Positions 43,380 to 56,563 of a DNA stretch of 64,000 bases are shown here, piece after piece. Position 1 is the first letter of the stretch; each line of letters begins with the position of its first letter. The notes below the pieces were generated by a model, which made no database searches, had not been told where the DNA came from, and worked only from the letters and a program-made list of their open reading frames with translations. Origin of the DNA: Mastigamoeba balamuthi (Eukaryota; Evosea; Mastigamoebida; Mastigamoebidae); assembly GCA_902651635.1 (NCBI GenBank), contig CACRSC010000087.1, positions 40,935 through 104,934 on the forward strand. Direction: 5' to 3'. A program made the position numbers and the translations under genes.

Positions 43380-45290
43380 AAAACCCGCCACTGCTGAGCT
43401 CGAGATCGCCTTGTCCGGCGCAGGCACTCGGGGTCGCAGATGCTGTTGTTCAAGAGGATGGCCGGGAAGCCGCCCACTGGGGCTCGGAGTAGGTGTCAAA
43501 GCAGTCACCGTTGTCAAAGAGTGGCACCCGACCTGGCTCACAACAGTCAGAACCAAGAGACGGCCACGGGCTGTTCCGCGCACGTTGATGTACGCCCATG
43601 TGAGGCAGGCACCTGGCTGGGGTCGCAAGTGTAGTAATCGAAGTCGCAGTCGCCGTTGTCCCAGCCGCAGGCCTCGTTGAAGCAGTCCTCGTTGCACGTC
43701 TTGTCCCTTATCCGAGTCTTTGCGTAGTTGGGCGAGCAGACATGCCCCCGTTGAAGTTGCACGCCGCCTGCGCAAGGTGTGTTAGGACACACAGGGGAGT
43801 GCTGTCTGCCGCACGTTGTAGCACGTGGGGATGCAGTGCCTGTTGTGTGTCAGCGGCAACGGGCAGTGGGGCGCACAGTATAGGCAGTCCCCGTTCGTAG
43901 GCGCACTCGCTCTGTACAATGTCTGGAATCAGTCACGAGTTGTGATCACCCTGTTGTAGCTGGGGTTGCAGTTGCCAGTGCCCAACAGGGACAGGGTCTT
44001 ATCACACCGTGGACAGGCCTTGTCGCAGACGCCGTTTTTTTGCATTGATATCAGGCACTGGGGGCCGCAGGTGTTCAAGCAGTGGCCCAGGTCCTGTGAG
44101 CAGTTGCGCGTGGCGCACTGGGGGTCGCAGACGTCATTGTGCAGCATCGCCACGCTGCACCCCTCGCTGCAGTTCTTGCTCGTGCAGTCGCCGCCATCAA
44201 ACTGGCACTCGGCGGAGTAGCACAGCAAGTTGCAGTGCCGTTTACGATGTGCACTTGCGCAAGTGGTGAGCAAAAATGAGTTGTCGTCTTTGCGAGCAGT
44301 CCCAAAAACAAGTCCACTTTGAGGGGCAGCTGCACACTTTGGTGCCTGCGACGACGGCGGCCATTGTGGTGTCGATCAAGTACGGAAGGAGCTGATGTGC
44401 GTCCAGATGCCGGGGTTGCTGATGGCCTCGCAGCCGGTGCCCCAGCTGGTGAGGCCCACCTGCGTCACCCTGCCGTCCTTGCCGATGTGTACGAGGGGCC
44501 CCCAGCTGTCGCCCTGGCAGTCGTCCCTGCCGCACACCTTGTACATCGGGCACAGGACTGTTTGTCGTCAGCCGATGACTGCCAGGGTTTCCCTCTTGGA
44601 GATTTTCTCACCTGAATTGAGGATGTTGTAGATCTGCCTGCCGCGTTCCCTGGCGACGATCGGCAGCTTCACCTCTCCAGTTTCCTACGTATCGGTCCAT
44701 TGCTGAGGAGCAGCAGAGGGTGCCCCAGCCGACGCCGACACATCTTGGTCTCAGCCCTGAGGAGAAAAAGAGCAGGATCAGAATTATGGGGACAAATTGA
44801 ACTTTCCCATTTGGAGCGGGTAGGTAAACACTCAGAGCAGAAGATGCCGAATGGGAAACACTCAGAGGGCGGAAGATGCTGAATGATAGAGCAACCCGAA
44901 TGGAGAATGCAGAACAAATGCACTTCGGATGGGGAGTAGCTGGGCACCAGGACCGTAGTCTCCACGTCGGTGATGGGGGCTGCCGAGAATGACGTCACCT
45001 GCACATTGACGGAGTTGAGAACGCAGAAGCCCACCCCAGCAGGAGAGGGAGACTCATACTGCCCATTGATCTGTCACTATAGAATTTGGGGTGCACGTAC
45101 ACGGCGCAGGCCATGCCCTTTTTGGCTGTCTTAATGTCCAAGGGCGTAAGGGTGGTGGCAGCGACGTTACCGTCAGGCTCCCGCGGTCGATGCAGTGGCT
45201 CACAGTCAGCAATCGAAAAAGGTAATGTCTGGGTTACAGCCGGTGTACTGACGAGTGGGATGAGGCATTCCGACACCAACACTGGCTGAT
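43380..45290 (-). pseudogene. Decayed trypsin-LNR gene, array copy 5
   Basis: Recognisable pieces, all in the same order as copy 4 but in different frames: LTVSHCIDRG, LDIKTAKKGMACAVYVHP, GRDDCQGDSWGPLV, KVCSCPSK, LLCYSAECQFDGGDCTSKNC, VCDPQCATRNCSQDLGH and a run of LNR fragments down to about 43560. The signal-peptide exon is missing, several exon joins are lost, frames shift repeatedly, and the residue after the catalytic Ser is Trp instead of Gly. It is a dead duplicate of copy 4 or its close relative. Confidence 0.85.
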
Positions 45291-45625
45291 GGCAGTGAAT
45301 TTGTTCCAGGAAATAAAGAGAGCAATCTTCAGTTGTGAACTCGGAATAGGAAATGACACTGAGTGATTGGGTAGCTGTGAGAAGGATATGGGGAGGGGTC
45401 GCTCATCCAGCATCAGTAATCGATAACAGATTACGAGTTCTCTTAAGCTGAATCTCCCGCTGGCGAGTACTAACTTGCCAGTTTGGGATGAGAGAATGCA
45501 AGTAGACAGCACAAGTGTGACAATTGCAACGACAGCGATCATATTGCTCTGATTTGGAATGCTCTGCCATCTTTTAATTGCTGGGGGCAACTCAGGGCAG
45601 ACAAGTAATTTCCCAAACCTTCAAA
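45291..45625. other. Intergenic
   Basis: No gene; AT-richer than the array average. Confidence 0.45.
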
Positions 45626-48427
45626 CTAGAGTAGCATTGCCACAAGCAGCACAAACAGAGCACACACACAGTCAGTCACACTGGCGGTGCTCAAAACAGT
45701 TGAAGAGTCCGCAAGCAGAGTACCAGCAGATGATTCAGATGCCGAAAATCCCTTGATACTGTCAGCACTGCTCCGGGCCCTTGTTTCGCCCGAGCAATCG
45801 CCTCCATCCCACGAACAAGCAGTATTGTTGCACTCTGTATTTGTGGTCAACACGGAGAGCTGCTTTGATGATGTCATACCTTCGTCACACTGGCTATCAT
45901 TGATCCACGACTGAACACAGTAGGGGGCACACCCAAACAACGACTTGCAGTCCAGCATGTCGTAGTTACACTCCTTGTTCAGGCACTCTGGGTCACAGAT
46001 GCTGTTGTTCATCTGATAACGCGGGTAACAGGCTGGTGCACACCGGTACTCGTCTTCCAAATCGAAGCAATCTCCTTCATCCATACCGCATCCTCCCTGT
46101 AAATATCGATGGGAATTGGGGACGTTGCAATTGGGGACGATCGAAGTAGACGGACCGTGAGACAATCTTTATCGCAAATACCATCTCTACGCCATGAAAA
46201 CAAACACTTGGCAGCACCACTGGCGTCACACGTGAAGTCCAGGCAATCGCTATGGTCCCAGTCGCATTCCTTGTTGAAACAGGCTTTATCGCACATTCCA
46301 TCTCCCAACTGAGACCTGTTGCAGTTGACAGAACAGAAGTCTGGTCCAATCCGCCCATCGCACAGTCCTCCATCGTAGTTGCACTGAGCCTGTTCCACCA
46401 AATGATGTGAGCTTACTCTGTGTTGAGAACTGCTTCACATTATAGCATTGGAAGTCACAGACATCATTCTTGCTCAAGGTCACACTGCATCTTGGGGCAC
46501 ATTGGATACAGTCACCACCATCGTAGCCGCATGTGCTCTGGAGAACATGAGTTCCTCTGTGAGAAGAAATTGCTCACCGTGTTGAATGTAATATCACACA
46601 TATCATCCCCCATGATATCAACCGGTTCATCGCAGGTTTCGCGCTCAGAACAGTCACCTCCATCGTAGTTGCACTGCGTGACATTGCATGCAATATCGCA
46701 TTTGCCATTTCCAACAGAATTTCGTTCACAGTTGGTTGCACAGCTCGTGTTGGACACCTCGCAATCTCCTCCGTCAAAGCCGCATTGTGTCTTCGCGCGA
46801 GTGAATAACATTACAGGAGGAATTTCTGGGCGCACTGTATTGCACTCGGGGTCACAGACGTGGTTCCCCCTCAGGGGCGTTGGGCAATCAGGATCGCAGA
46901 ATTCAGAGGCACAGTCCTCTCCATCAAATCCGCACTCCGACTGCCAAAACACCCTTGTCAGAGACACCATCAAGAGCAAATAGTGCCAGATGGAAGACGC
47001 ACAGTAATGCAGGCAGAATCGCAGTGGCTATTGTTCACCATCGAAGAGAGGCATCTCTCAGCACACAATTGCGATGCCATACAGGCTCCATTGTCGTTTT
47101 CGCAATTAGCACTGGCGCACTGCGGGTCGCACACGTCGTTGACGAGCATCGCAGCGGTGCACCCCGTGCTACACGATATGTTGTCGCAGTCTCCACCATC
47201 CCAGCTGCACTCCTCCGTGTAGCACAGAAGATTGCACCTCCCGTTGCCAATGTGTCTGCATGGGCAAAATGAGTTGTCTCTGCGTGAATTCTCTCGTACC
47301 GTGCGGGGCATCGGCAGACCTTGTCGCCCCTGTCAACTGCCTTGATTGTGTCGTCGATCCACTGGCGGACAGAGCTAATGCGTGTGTAGACGCCGGGGTT
47401 GCCGATCCTGGCACAGCCTGTGCCCCAGCTCGTGATGCCCACCTGTACCGTGTTCCCATCCTTGTCAACGTACACCAGAGGGCCGCCACTGTCTCCCGTG
47501 CAGCTGTCCCTTCCTCCCTCGTTGTACATGGTGCAGATGGCTTGAGGAAGGCCACGCAACTGGTGAGAAGACTGTGTTATGAGAACTGTGATTACTGCTT
47601 TCGGGGATGTTGGTGCCGTTGTAGAGCTGCTTGCAGAGGCCTCTGTCAACAATGGGCAGCTTTACTTCCCTCAGGCTCGATGATCCCATGTCGCCTTCGG
47701 TGAGTGCTCCACCCGATTGCCCACACTTTCGAGCCCGCCCTGCGAGGTTCTTTTTGTTAATCCGTGCATCAAGTCGATGGGCTCGGGGCAACTCGGCCCT
47801 AATACGCACAACAGGTCTGGGTAATCGCTCGCAGCGATTACCGAGGCCTTGATGCCAGAGATGGGTGAGGACAGCTTCAGAAGCGCCACGTCGTCGGACC
47901 CAAAAGTGAAATTGCCGTTGGACCTCTGTTCCCCCAGAGAAAACGCACTTTCGAAGATAACGCGGTCAAAGCGTGTGTGCGCGAACAAGCCAGTGACAGT
48001 TCTGGTCGTGACGCTGGGGTCCTCCAGAGGATTGAGCGAGCCGAGGGCGACGGTGCTGCCAGGCCTCAGAGACAGGAATTGGGATACGTTGCCGTCGTCG
48101 ACGCAGTGGGCCGCAGTGAGCACCCACGTCGGTGCTATCAGCGTGCCGCCGCACATAGAGAAGAGACTGCCATCGTGGAGTGTCACCAGCAGCGCTGCAG
48201 TCACAAAGCGCGTGCGTGTGAAGGCCCTGTTGAGGACTTCGTCTTTAAAAAGGGGGGGACGTGCAGGCCATCCAGGGGTACTTGGAGGCGGAGGCCACTT
48301 CGGCGCCGTTCTCAATGCGGGGTGATGTCTGCGCGCTGCGTGGGTGCACAGGAGACGCTGACGCGCTGAGCGCGAGCAGAACAGCAGACAGCAGAGTTCT
48401 TCCCATGCCAAAGAGCCGAGTGCTCAT
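45626..48427 (-). CDS. Trypsin-LNR surface protease, array copy 6, most diverged
   Basis: Signal peptide around [19 protein letters not shown] (ATG at 48427 or 48406), then [17 protein letters not shown]. Exon 1 is 48265..48427; the 70-nt first intron has a GCACGT donor. The His motif is [10 protein letters not shown], the textbook form, where the other copies have TAGHC; Asp is in [12 protein letters not shown] and Ser in [14 protein letters not shown], with Asp at the S1 position. LNR modules run from about 47255 ([20 protein letters not shown]) to 45800, followed by a shorter Ser/Ala stalk and [14 protein letters not shown]. The LNR half uses many A/T-ending codons and is visibly less GC-rich than the same part of the other copies. 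That suggests different age, different selection or escape from the gene conversion that keeps its neighbours alike. Confidence 0.86.
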
Positions 48428-48899
48428 TTCGACAGAGAAAACAAAATGAAGAAAATCGTTCTGCTGGTCAAAAAGAGTAGATAAGTACTTGGGGACAGAG
48501 GCCATGAAGAAGAGTATGAACAGTCCCTTCCAACCGCGCCTTGGGCTTCTTGTGGAAGGGAATGCCCTGGGCCGATCGAGGCGTAAAACGGGCTGACCCA
48601 AAGACAGAGAATTTCCATTTCGGGGTGGGACGAGCTGTGCAGGGTGGAGGGCTCGGTCTTTGGCATTTGAAGAAAAATGCAAGTACAACCACAAATGGAA
48701 TCGCCATTTCCAGACAATAATAAAAATTGGTCACAAATCCAGGCATTGATTTTGTTTTTGTTTTTCACAGCGGGATTGGTTGGAGAAATCACTGTAGCTT
48801 GTTTATTTCGTAGCACTGCCTGATGGGGTCCTGATGGGAATGCCCTTGCAAAGCGAACTTGATGGGAAAATGAAGATGACGTCGACTAAATGACCAATT
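48428..48899. other. Intergenic between copies 6 and 7
   Basis: No gene; upstream region of copy 6, with AT-rich patches near 48700-48800. Confidence 0.45.
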
Positions 48900-51892
48900 C
48901 TAGAACGCAAGGGCAGCGAGGGCCAGGACGAGAGAAGACCAAGCAGAGGCAGTGCCGGCACCCGACGCCTTGCTGTCGAGTTGAGCTTCGGACTTCTTGC
49001 TGCTGCTGTGAATGCCAGGGGTAGAGGAACCCGCATGGCTTGCATCGCTTCCACTAGCTGCGCTCGACGTGGTGTGCGGACCGCCAGCGCAGTCGCCGCC
49101 GTCAAACGAACACGCAGTCGTGTTGCACTCTGCGATAGCACAGCGAGTGTGATTATCAACTGAAACAAGAAGACAACAAAGAGCGAGTAGGAGGGAATCA
49201 GCGGACCCTTGTCGCACTCGCCGTCGTGGACCCACGTGCTCAGACAGAACGGTGCGCAGCCCATCAGGTGCTGGCAGTCGGGGGCGTCGTAGCCACACAC
49301 GGCGTTGAGGCACTCGGGCTCGCAGACGCTGTTGTTCCTGTGGATGATCGGGAAGCACCCCGGCGCACACTGCTCCTTCCTCAGGTCGAAGCAGTCGCCC
49401 CCATCGTAGCCACATGCTCTCTGTCGCAGAGCTGTCAGCAGCCGGGGCAGCGAAGACGGCGAGAGATGGGATGACGGACGTTGAGGCAGACGAGGTCGCA
49501 GAAGCCGTCGCCCGTCCAGTCGTAGAGACACTCGTCGTTGTTGTCGCAGGTCTCGCGGTGGCAGTCGTTGCCGTCCCAGCGGCAGGCCTCGTTGAAGCAG
49601 GCCTGGTCGCAATTCTTGTCGCCGATCTGCGATGCCTTGCAGTTGACGGAGCAGAAGCCGGTGCCGTTGACCTTGTCGCACATGCCCCCGTCGAAGTTGC
49701 ATGCCGCCTGTGTGGAGGTCGTGAGCTGCGTGGTGACAGCGGGGCTGTGCGCACGTTGTAGCATGCGGCGTCGCACTTGTCGTCGTGGGCCATCGAGAGC
49801 CTGCAGTGGGCCGCGCAGTACACGCAGTCGCCGTTGTCGTAGTTGCAAGCGCTCTGCCGGCGCCAACACCACTCGGTGAGAGCGTTGAACGGGGCACAGG
49901 GGGAGAACGGGGAGTGACGCACTGTGTTGTAGTCGGAGTCGCAGTAGGCGTCGCCCAAGTAGGACTTGGGCTCGTCGCACTGCGAGAGGTTTGCGCAGTC
50001 GCCGCCGTCGAAGTCGCACGCGCTGACGTTACAGGCCAGGTTGCACCAACGGTCGCCCACGAACGACTTGTGGCACTCGGGAGCGCAGTGCGAGCTGTCC
50101 ACTCTGCAGTCGCCGCCGTCGTAGTTGCACTTGGACTGTTTGGCCATTAGCGAGGCGGTCATACAGCGCGCTGGTCGCGGGGACTGACACGTACGGTGTT
50201 GCACGCGGGGTTGCAGTGAGTGTTGTTGATCAGCGGCGTCGGGCAGTGGGGGTCGCAAAACTGTGGGAGGCAGTCGTCGCCGTCGTACTTGCACCGCGAC
50301 TGCGATAAAAACGAACCTGAGTGCGAGAACGCCTGCTGTGCCTGCTGTGGGCGCACCGTCACGCAGGCCCTGTCGCAGTGGGTGTTGTTGACCATGCTCT
50401 TGAGGCACTGGTCCGAGCACTCGTCCCAGTACTTGCAGACGCCGTTGTCGTCGGAGCAGTTGTACGTGGCGCACTGGGGGTCGCAGACGCTGTTGGCGAG
50501 CATCGCCGGCGTGCAGCCCGGACTGCACTGCGCTGCGTGATTGCAGTCGCCGCCGTCCCACTTGCACTCCTCTGTGAAGCAGAGTATGTTGCAGTACCCG
50601 TTGCCGATGTGCCTGCACCGGAGCAATTCAGTTGATATGGCTCCGACTTCGTTTTTTGAGTTCGTTTTCCGTACTTTGAGGGGCAGCTGCACACTTTGGT
50701 GCCGGCGTCGACGGCGGCCATTGTGGCATCGATCCAGCTGCGGAACGAGCTCAGGCGCGTCCAGACGCCGGGCAGGTCGACGTCAGCGCAGCCGTTGCCC
50801 CAGCTGGTGAGGCCCACCTGCACGGCGTTGCCGCTGCTGTCGACGTGCACGAGGGGCCCCCCGCTGTCGCCCTGGCAGCCGTCCCTGCCGCCCTCGTTGT
50901 ACATCGTGCAGAGGGCTGCGGAGGGTCGGGATCAGCTGTGATGGCGTGACAGTGGTTTCGGTTTGGCGCTGTGAGATGCGCACCCGAGTCGAGGATGACC
51001 GACGTGTTGTAGAGGTGCCTGCAGCGCTCCCGGGGGATCACCGGCAGCTTCACCTCGCGGAGGGCCAGGGGCGACCCGCCCCCACTGTAGAGGGTGCCCC
51101 AGCCGAGCGCCCAGAGCTTCGTCCCGGCCCTGCAGGCGCCACGTCCGAAAGCGGAAGGGCCGCGACCTCAGTGCTGCCGCTCTTTCGCTCCTTTTCGAAA
51201 ACCAAAACAAAACAAAACAAAACAAAACAAAACCGCCCAGTCCCGCAGCAGCGGGGGGGGGCAGGAGCAGCGCACGCGGGGTCCGGGTAGTCGCTGGCCG
51301 CCACCGCCACTGCCTGCACGCCCTTGATGGGCGCCGCGAGCTTGAGGAGCGCCACGTCATCTGCAGAGGAAAACGGGAGCGACAGGCAGCAGTTGCGCCC
51401 CCAGCGAGCTGAGCGGCACGCCAAGCCAGCCGAGGGCCAGCGCACTGTTGAGGCGGTCGTGGTTGAAGTCCGGGTGGGCGTAGACGCTGGCGACGGTGCT
51501 GGTCTTGGCCTCGGGGTCGTCGGTGGGCGTCAGCGAGGCGGCCGCGACTGTGTTGCCGGGGCGGAAGCCCTGGGTGAGGGCCTTGCGCCCGTCCTCGACG
51601 CAGTGGCCCGCCGTCAGCACCCACGTCGACGCAATCAGCGTCCCCCCGCACGACACGTAGTAGCCGTCCCGCGAGGCCCCCAGCAGCGCTGCCAGCGGGC
51701 GTGAGAGGGGCTGGCGGCCAGCAGCAGCAGGGTGGAACTGGGCGTGCAGGTCATCCAGGGGTACTTGGCCGCAGAGGCCACGGGGTTGCCGTTGACGATG
51801 CGCTGGGACACCGTGGTGGCCTCGGCCTGCTGCTGTGCCGCGGCTGCTGCTGCTGCCACGGTGAGGAGCAACAGAGGGGCGGTGTGCTTCAT
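48900..51892 (-). CDS. Trypsin-LNR surface protease, array copy 7
   Basis: Signal peptide MKHTAPLLLLTVAAAAAAAQ, activation start SQRIVNGNPVASAAKYPW. Exon 1 is 51748..51892 and exon 2 begins at 51688, with a 59-nt intron and a GCACGC donor. Triad: [22 protein letters not shown] and [12 protein letters not shown], with Asp at the S1 position. The protease ends KVCSCPSKYG near 50674. By eye there are eleven LNR units from about 50616 to 49080, beginning IGNGYCNILCFTEECKWDGG and ending NTTACSFDGGDC. Introns interrupt units at the same place, just after C-N-T or C-Y-N. The stalk (HTTSSAASGSDASHAGS) and tail SSLVLALAALAF look like a GPI signal. LNR exons at 49200-49990 are almost identical to those of copy 8. 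Confidence 0.89.
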
Positions 51893-52751
51893 GGTATGCT
51901 GTGTGCTGCTGCGGTTCAAAACTGAAAAAGTGGTGGTTGTGGTGTGGGTTTGCCTTTGTGAGCCACTGACGTGTGCTCCAAAAGGGCTGTGTAACGGTTG
52001 GGATCTTCAAGGCGCCCTTGTTTGAATTTTGTTTTCGGCGGGAAGACTGAATCCGAGGGCCCAGCGGCCCCGCACGTGTGCCCGGCGCTTAGCGGTACAT
52101 TGGCGGACGAGGGCGGTTGAGCGGCCAACACGAGGCTTTTCCGCTCTTGTTTGGCGTGGTGGTGCAAATGTGCACATGTGTGTGTGACAGAGGGAAAACA
52201 CGAGAACCTCCTCGCCGGTGGTGTTTTGAGTCGCTCTGAAAAACTGAAGCGTAGTGTGCGAGTGAGTGTTTGTGGCAAGGCATACTGCTGGAGTTGTCCT
52301 ACTCCGAAGAGGTCTCCGAGAGGAAACCACACAATTTCCGGGCCACGAACCCGTGTTTTGTCGAACATCACAGAAATGGCATGTTGCATTGCAATGTTCC
52401 CTCCTGGTATCACGGCATTGGGTTTCGCTGTTGGCTTGATGGATGCTCCCTTGCAGTTCAAGCAGCTGTTACCTTTGATAGACGGATCTATCTGGATGCT
52501 CACTAACGAAGGAAGCGCGAGGAGCTTTGTGGCCCTACTCCACAGGTCGCTGGTCCTTCACATTCTCCCAAATGCTCAAAAAGTTATGTGACAGTCCCAA
52601 ATGGATGTCGGTCCCCTTTATACCGTGCGACGCAGGAGTTAAAAGTCTTGGATGGGAAAATCCTCGCGAAAGAGAGTCAATGGGACATCAAAAGAGGCAT
52701 CATTGTTGCACAGGCCTGCTGCTGTATTGTGGGAGTTCTGCTCCTGCAGTA
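51893..52751. other. Intergenic between copies 7 and 8
   Basis: About 0.86 kb with no recognised gene, RNA or repeat. It is less GC-rich than the coding DNA. An open frame of 196 codons on the minus strand (51916-52503) has no recognisable domain. Confidence 0.45.
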
Positions 52752-55700
52752 CTAAATCGAGAGGGAAGCGAGGATCAGTGCGAGTGCCACCATGACAGAG
52801 ACAGCATCGGCACCCGACGTCGAGCTGACGTGGGCTTCGGACTTCTTGCTGCTGTGCGCACTGTGGGCGGAGGAGCCTGCATGGCTTGCGGAGGTGCTGT
52901 GTGCACTTTGGGCAGATGAAACTGCATGGCTTGCGGTGCTCTGGCTCGCCGCACTTGATGTGGTGTGCGCACCGCCGGCACAGTCGCCGCCGTCCCACGA
53001 GCACGAAGTCGTGTTGCACTCTGCGAGAGCGAATTCCACACGAATTCAGACTAGCAGAAGCAATGGAGTGCGCAATCAGAGGGTTCGACGGACCCTGGTC
53101 GCACTCGCCGTCGTGGACCCACGTGCTCAGACAGAACGGCGCGCAGCCCATCAGGTGCTGGCAGTCGGGGGCGTCGTAGCCGCACGCGGCGTTGAGGCAC
53201 TCGGGCTCGCAGACGCTGTTGTTCCTGTGGATGATCGGGAAGCACCCCGGCGCACACCGCTCCTTCCTCAGGTCGAAGCAGTCGCCCCCATCGTAGCCGC
53301 ATGCTCTCTGTCGCAGAGCTGTCAGGAGCCGGGGCAGCGAAGAGGGCGAGAGATGGGATGACGGACGTTGAGGCAGACGAGGTCGCAGAAGCCGTCTCCC
53401 GTCCAGTCGTAGAGGCACTCGTAGTTATTGTCGCAGGTGTCACGGTCGCAGTCGTAGCCGTCCCAGCGGCATGCCTCGTTGAAGCAGGCCTGGTCGCAAT
53501 TCTTGTCGCCGATCTGCGATGCCTTGCAGTTGACGGAGCAGAAGCCGGTGCCGTTGACCTTGTCGCACATGCCCCCGTCGAAGTTGCATGCCGCCTGTGT
53601 GGAGGTCGTGAGCTGCGTGGTGACAGCGGGGCTGTGCGCACGTTGTAGCATGCGGCGTCGCACTTGTCGTCGTGGGCCATCGAGAGCCTGCAGTGGGCCG
53701 CGCAGTACACGCAGTCGCCGTTGTCGTAGTTGCAAGCGCTCTGCCGGCGCCAACACCACTCGGTGAGAGCGTTGAACGGGGCACAGGGGGAGAACGTGGA
53801 GTGACGTACTGTGTTGTAGTCGGAGTCGCAGTAGGCGTCGCCCAAGTAGGATTTGGGCTCGTCGCACTGCGAGAGGTTTGCGCAGTCGCCGCCGTCGAAG
53901 TCGCACGCACTGACGTTACAGGCGATAGTACACCAGCCGTTGCCCACATCCGTCTTGAGGCACTCGGGAGCGCAGTGCGAGCTGTCCACTCTGCAGTCGC
54001 CGCCGTCGAAGGAGCAGTTGGCCTGTGTCATAGCGACGTGGGCGGCTGGTCAGTCTTTTTTTGCTCTGAGGTCAGCTGCGCACGGTGTTGCACGCCGGGT
54101 TGCAGTGCGAGTTGTTGATCAGCGGCGTCGGGCAATCGTGGTTGCAGAATTGCGTGCGGCAGTCGTCGCCGTCGTACTTGCACCGCGACTGCGAGAGAGA
54201 AAATAACTAAGGGAACATTCTACTGTAAGGTCTGTGGTGCACACCGTCAGGCAGGCCTTGTCGCAGTGGCCGTTGTCGATCATGCTCTTGAGGCACTGGT
54301 CCGAGCACTCGTCCCAGTACTTGCAGACGCCATTGTCGTCGGAGCAGTTGTACGTGGCGCACTGGGGGTCGCAGACGCTGTTGGCGAGCATCGCCGGCGT
54401 GCAGCCGGGGCCGCACTGCGCTGTGTGATTGCAGTCGCCGCCGTCCCACTTGCACTCCTCCGTGAAGCAGAGTATGTTGCAGTACCCGTTGCCGATGTGC
54501 CTGCACCGGAGCGATTTCAGTTGATTTCGCTCCTCCCGACTTGGTTTTTTCGAGTTCCTTTTCCGTACTTTGAGGGGCAGCTGCACACTTTGGTGCCGGC
54601 GTCGACAGCGGCCATTGTGGCGTCGATCCAGCTGCGGAACGAGCTCAGGCGCGTCCAGACGCCGGGGAGGTCGACGTCAGCGCAGCCGTTGCCCCAGCTG
54701 GTGAGGCCCACCTGCGTCATCTTGCCGTCCGTGCCGATGTGCACGAGGGGCCCCCCGCTGTCGCCCTGGCAGCCGTCCCTGCCGCCCTCCTTGTACATCG
54801 TGCAGATGGCTGCGAGGAATTGTCCTCAGTGCCAGAGACGACTTCATTTTCACGGCAGTTTTCCCCTTACCCGAATCGAGGATGACTGACGTGTTGTAGA
54901 GGTGCCTGCAGTGCTCCCTGGCGATGATCGGCAGTTTCACCTCGCGCAGAACCAGGGGCGACCCGCCACCGCTGTAGAGAGTGCCCCAGCCGAGCGCCCA
55001 CACCTTCGTTCCGACCCTGCAGGCGCCAAGATTAATGCAGCCGGGTGAGCCGGAGAAGGAAGTGCCGGCTTGTCAGTAAATTTGCCAAAAACTGCTCTCC
55101 GAAGAAAAAAAATAAACGCTGAGAGTAGAAACTGCGCACGCGGGGTCCGGGTAGTCGCTTGATGCTACCTCCACGGTTTGCACGCCCGTGATGGGTGCCG
55201 TGAGCTTGAGCAGCGCCAGGTCATCTGGACGAGCGAGAAAACAGGGACGAAAACAAGAAGCGAGCGGAGGTGAGCGCAGAGCAAAACTTCCTCAACCAAG
55301 CCAGATGAGGGCCAGCGCACTGTTGAGCTGGTTGTGGTCAAAGTCCGGGTGGGCGTAGACGCTGGCAACGGTGCTGGTCTTGGCCTCGGTGTCGTCGGTG
55401 GGCGTCAGCGAGGCGGCCGCGACTGTGTTGCCGGGGCGGAAGCCCTGGGCGAGGGCCTTGCGCCCGTCCTCGACGCAGTGGCCCGCCGTCAGCACCCACG
55501 TCGGCGCGATCAGCGACCCACCGCACGTGACGTAGTAGCTGTCCTTGGACGAGGCTCCCAGAAGCGCTGCCAGGGAGTGTGAGACACGATCGTGACGGTG
55601 GCGAGCGTGCAGGTCATCCAGGGGTACTTGGCAGCCGAGGCCACGGGGTTGCCGTTGACGATGCGCTGGGCCACCGTGGCGGCCTCGGTCTGCTGTGCCA

Positions 55701-55752
55701 CTGCCGCTGCCGCTGCGGCAAGCAGGAAGGCCACGAGGGCGGTGTTGTGCAT
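52752..55752 (-). CDS. Trypsin-LNR surface protease, array copy 8
   Basis: Signal peptide MHNTALVAFLLAAAAAAVAQ, then AQRIVNGNPVASAAKYPW. Exon 1 is 55611..55752; the first intron is only 44 nt with a GCACGC donor. Triad: LTAGHCVEDG, DDLALLKLTAPI (Asp kept, Leu for Val) and [12 protein letters not shown], with Asp at the S1 position. The protease ends KVCSCPSKYG near 54568. LNR modules run from about 54503 to 52975, matching copy 7 almost residue for residue over the last half. The stalk is longer, with repeated HAGSSAHSAHSS-like units, and the tail is VSVMVALALILASLSI. Confidence 0.89.
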
Positions 55753-56563
55753 GGGGCGGTGGTTGTTCGCTGCTGCTGTGGTCCGAGACAGAAAAAAAAG
55801 GTTGTGAAGTGGGGTTGTGACGTGCGGCTTTTAAAGGCCGGAATTTGAGTGTTTTCTGGCTGCGGAAACGCCGCAGGTCCTGCCACCCGGACGCTCAGAC
55901 GGAGGGAGACCGGTTGATGGATGCCAGCAGGATGAGCAAGAGCAACTATCGCGTTTTTCAGTGCCTGATTTGTGCACTTGTGCAAAAGTGCACCCGAGTT
56001 TTTTTGTGACGGGAAAACTTAAGCACCAACACAAATACTCTCTCCTTGCCGGGAGGATTCCCGACCGAGTTTTTCCACATCTGCCAGGATGCGTGGGACA
56101 CGCGACCGCTTGCAGCATGCCCCAAGAAGAGTGCCCCTGGGACTTCCAAGGCCCCCACATTATCCTAGCCAGAACGAACTCCGAGCGGAATGTCTTTTTC
56201 CCAGTCGACACATTGATTTTGCGCCAACCGTAGGCTAGTTGGACTGCGAGAAAAAGTGATCTCGAAAGTCTAGTGGTGCTGCTCCTACGAAAGTTATCTG
56301 GACCCGCGACTCGAATAAGAAGGGTACACATCAGAACAGAAGCCCTGAAGTGGACAGTGCCATCACCGCGCACCGTGTTGAAGCATTGTGCTGCAGACGC
56401 ATCCATCGCCACTCGGGAAGGAATCGTTTATGAACATATTCGGGTTTGTCGTTGAATTCTCTTTTTCGAGGACCCCACCCCTTTTCCAATGTCACAAGGC
56501 GTTCAGGTCAACGAAACGTTGTTTTGGCCTGATGACCAGTTCGAGAGTTCTTATCACAGTGCT
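55753..56563. other. Intergenic between copies 8 and 9
   Basis: About 0.8 kb, no gene, moderate GC. A poly-T run (gtttttttgtgac) lies near 56000. Confidence 0.45.

Noticed and set aside
51916-52503. 196-codon open frame between copies 7 and 8
   Set aside because: No domain, no homologous frame in the other intergenic regions, and no consistent codon bias.
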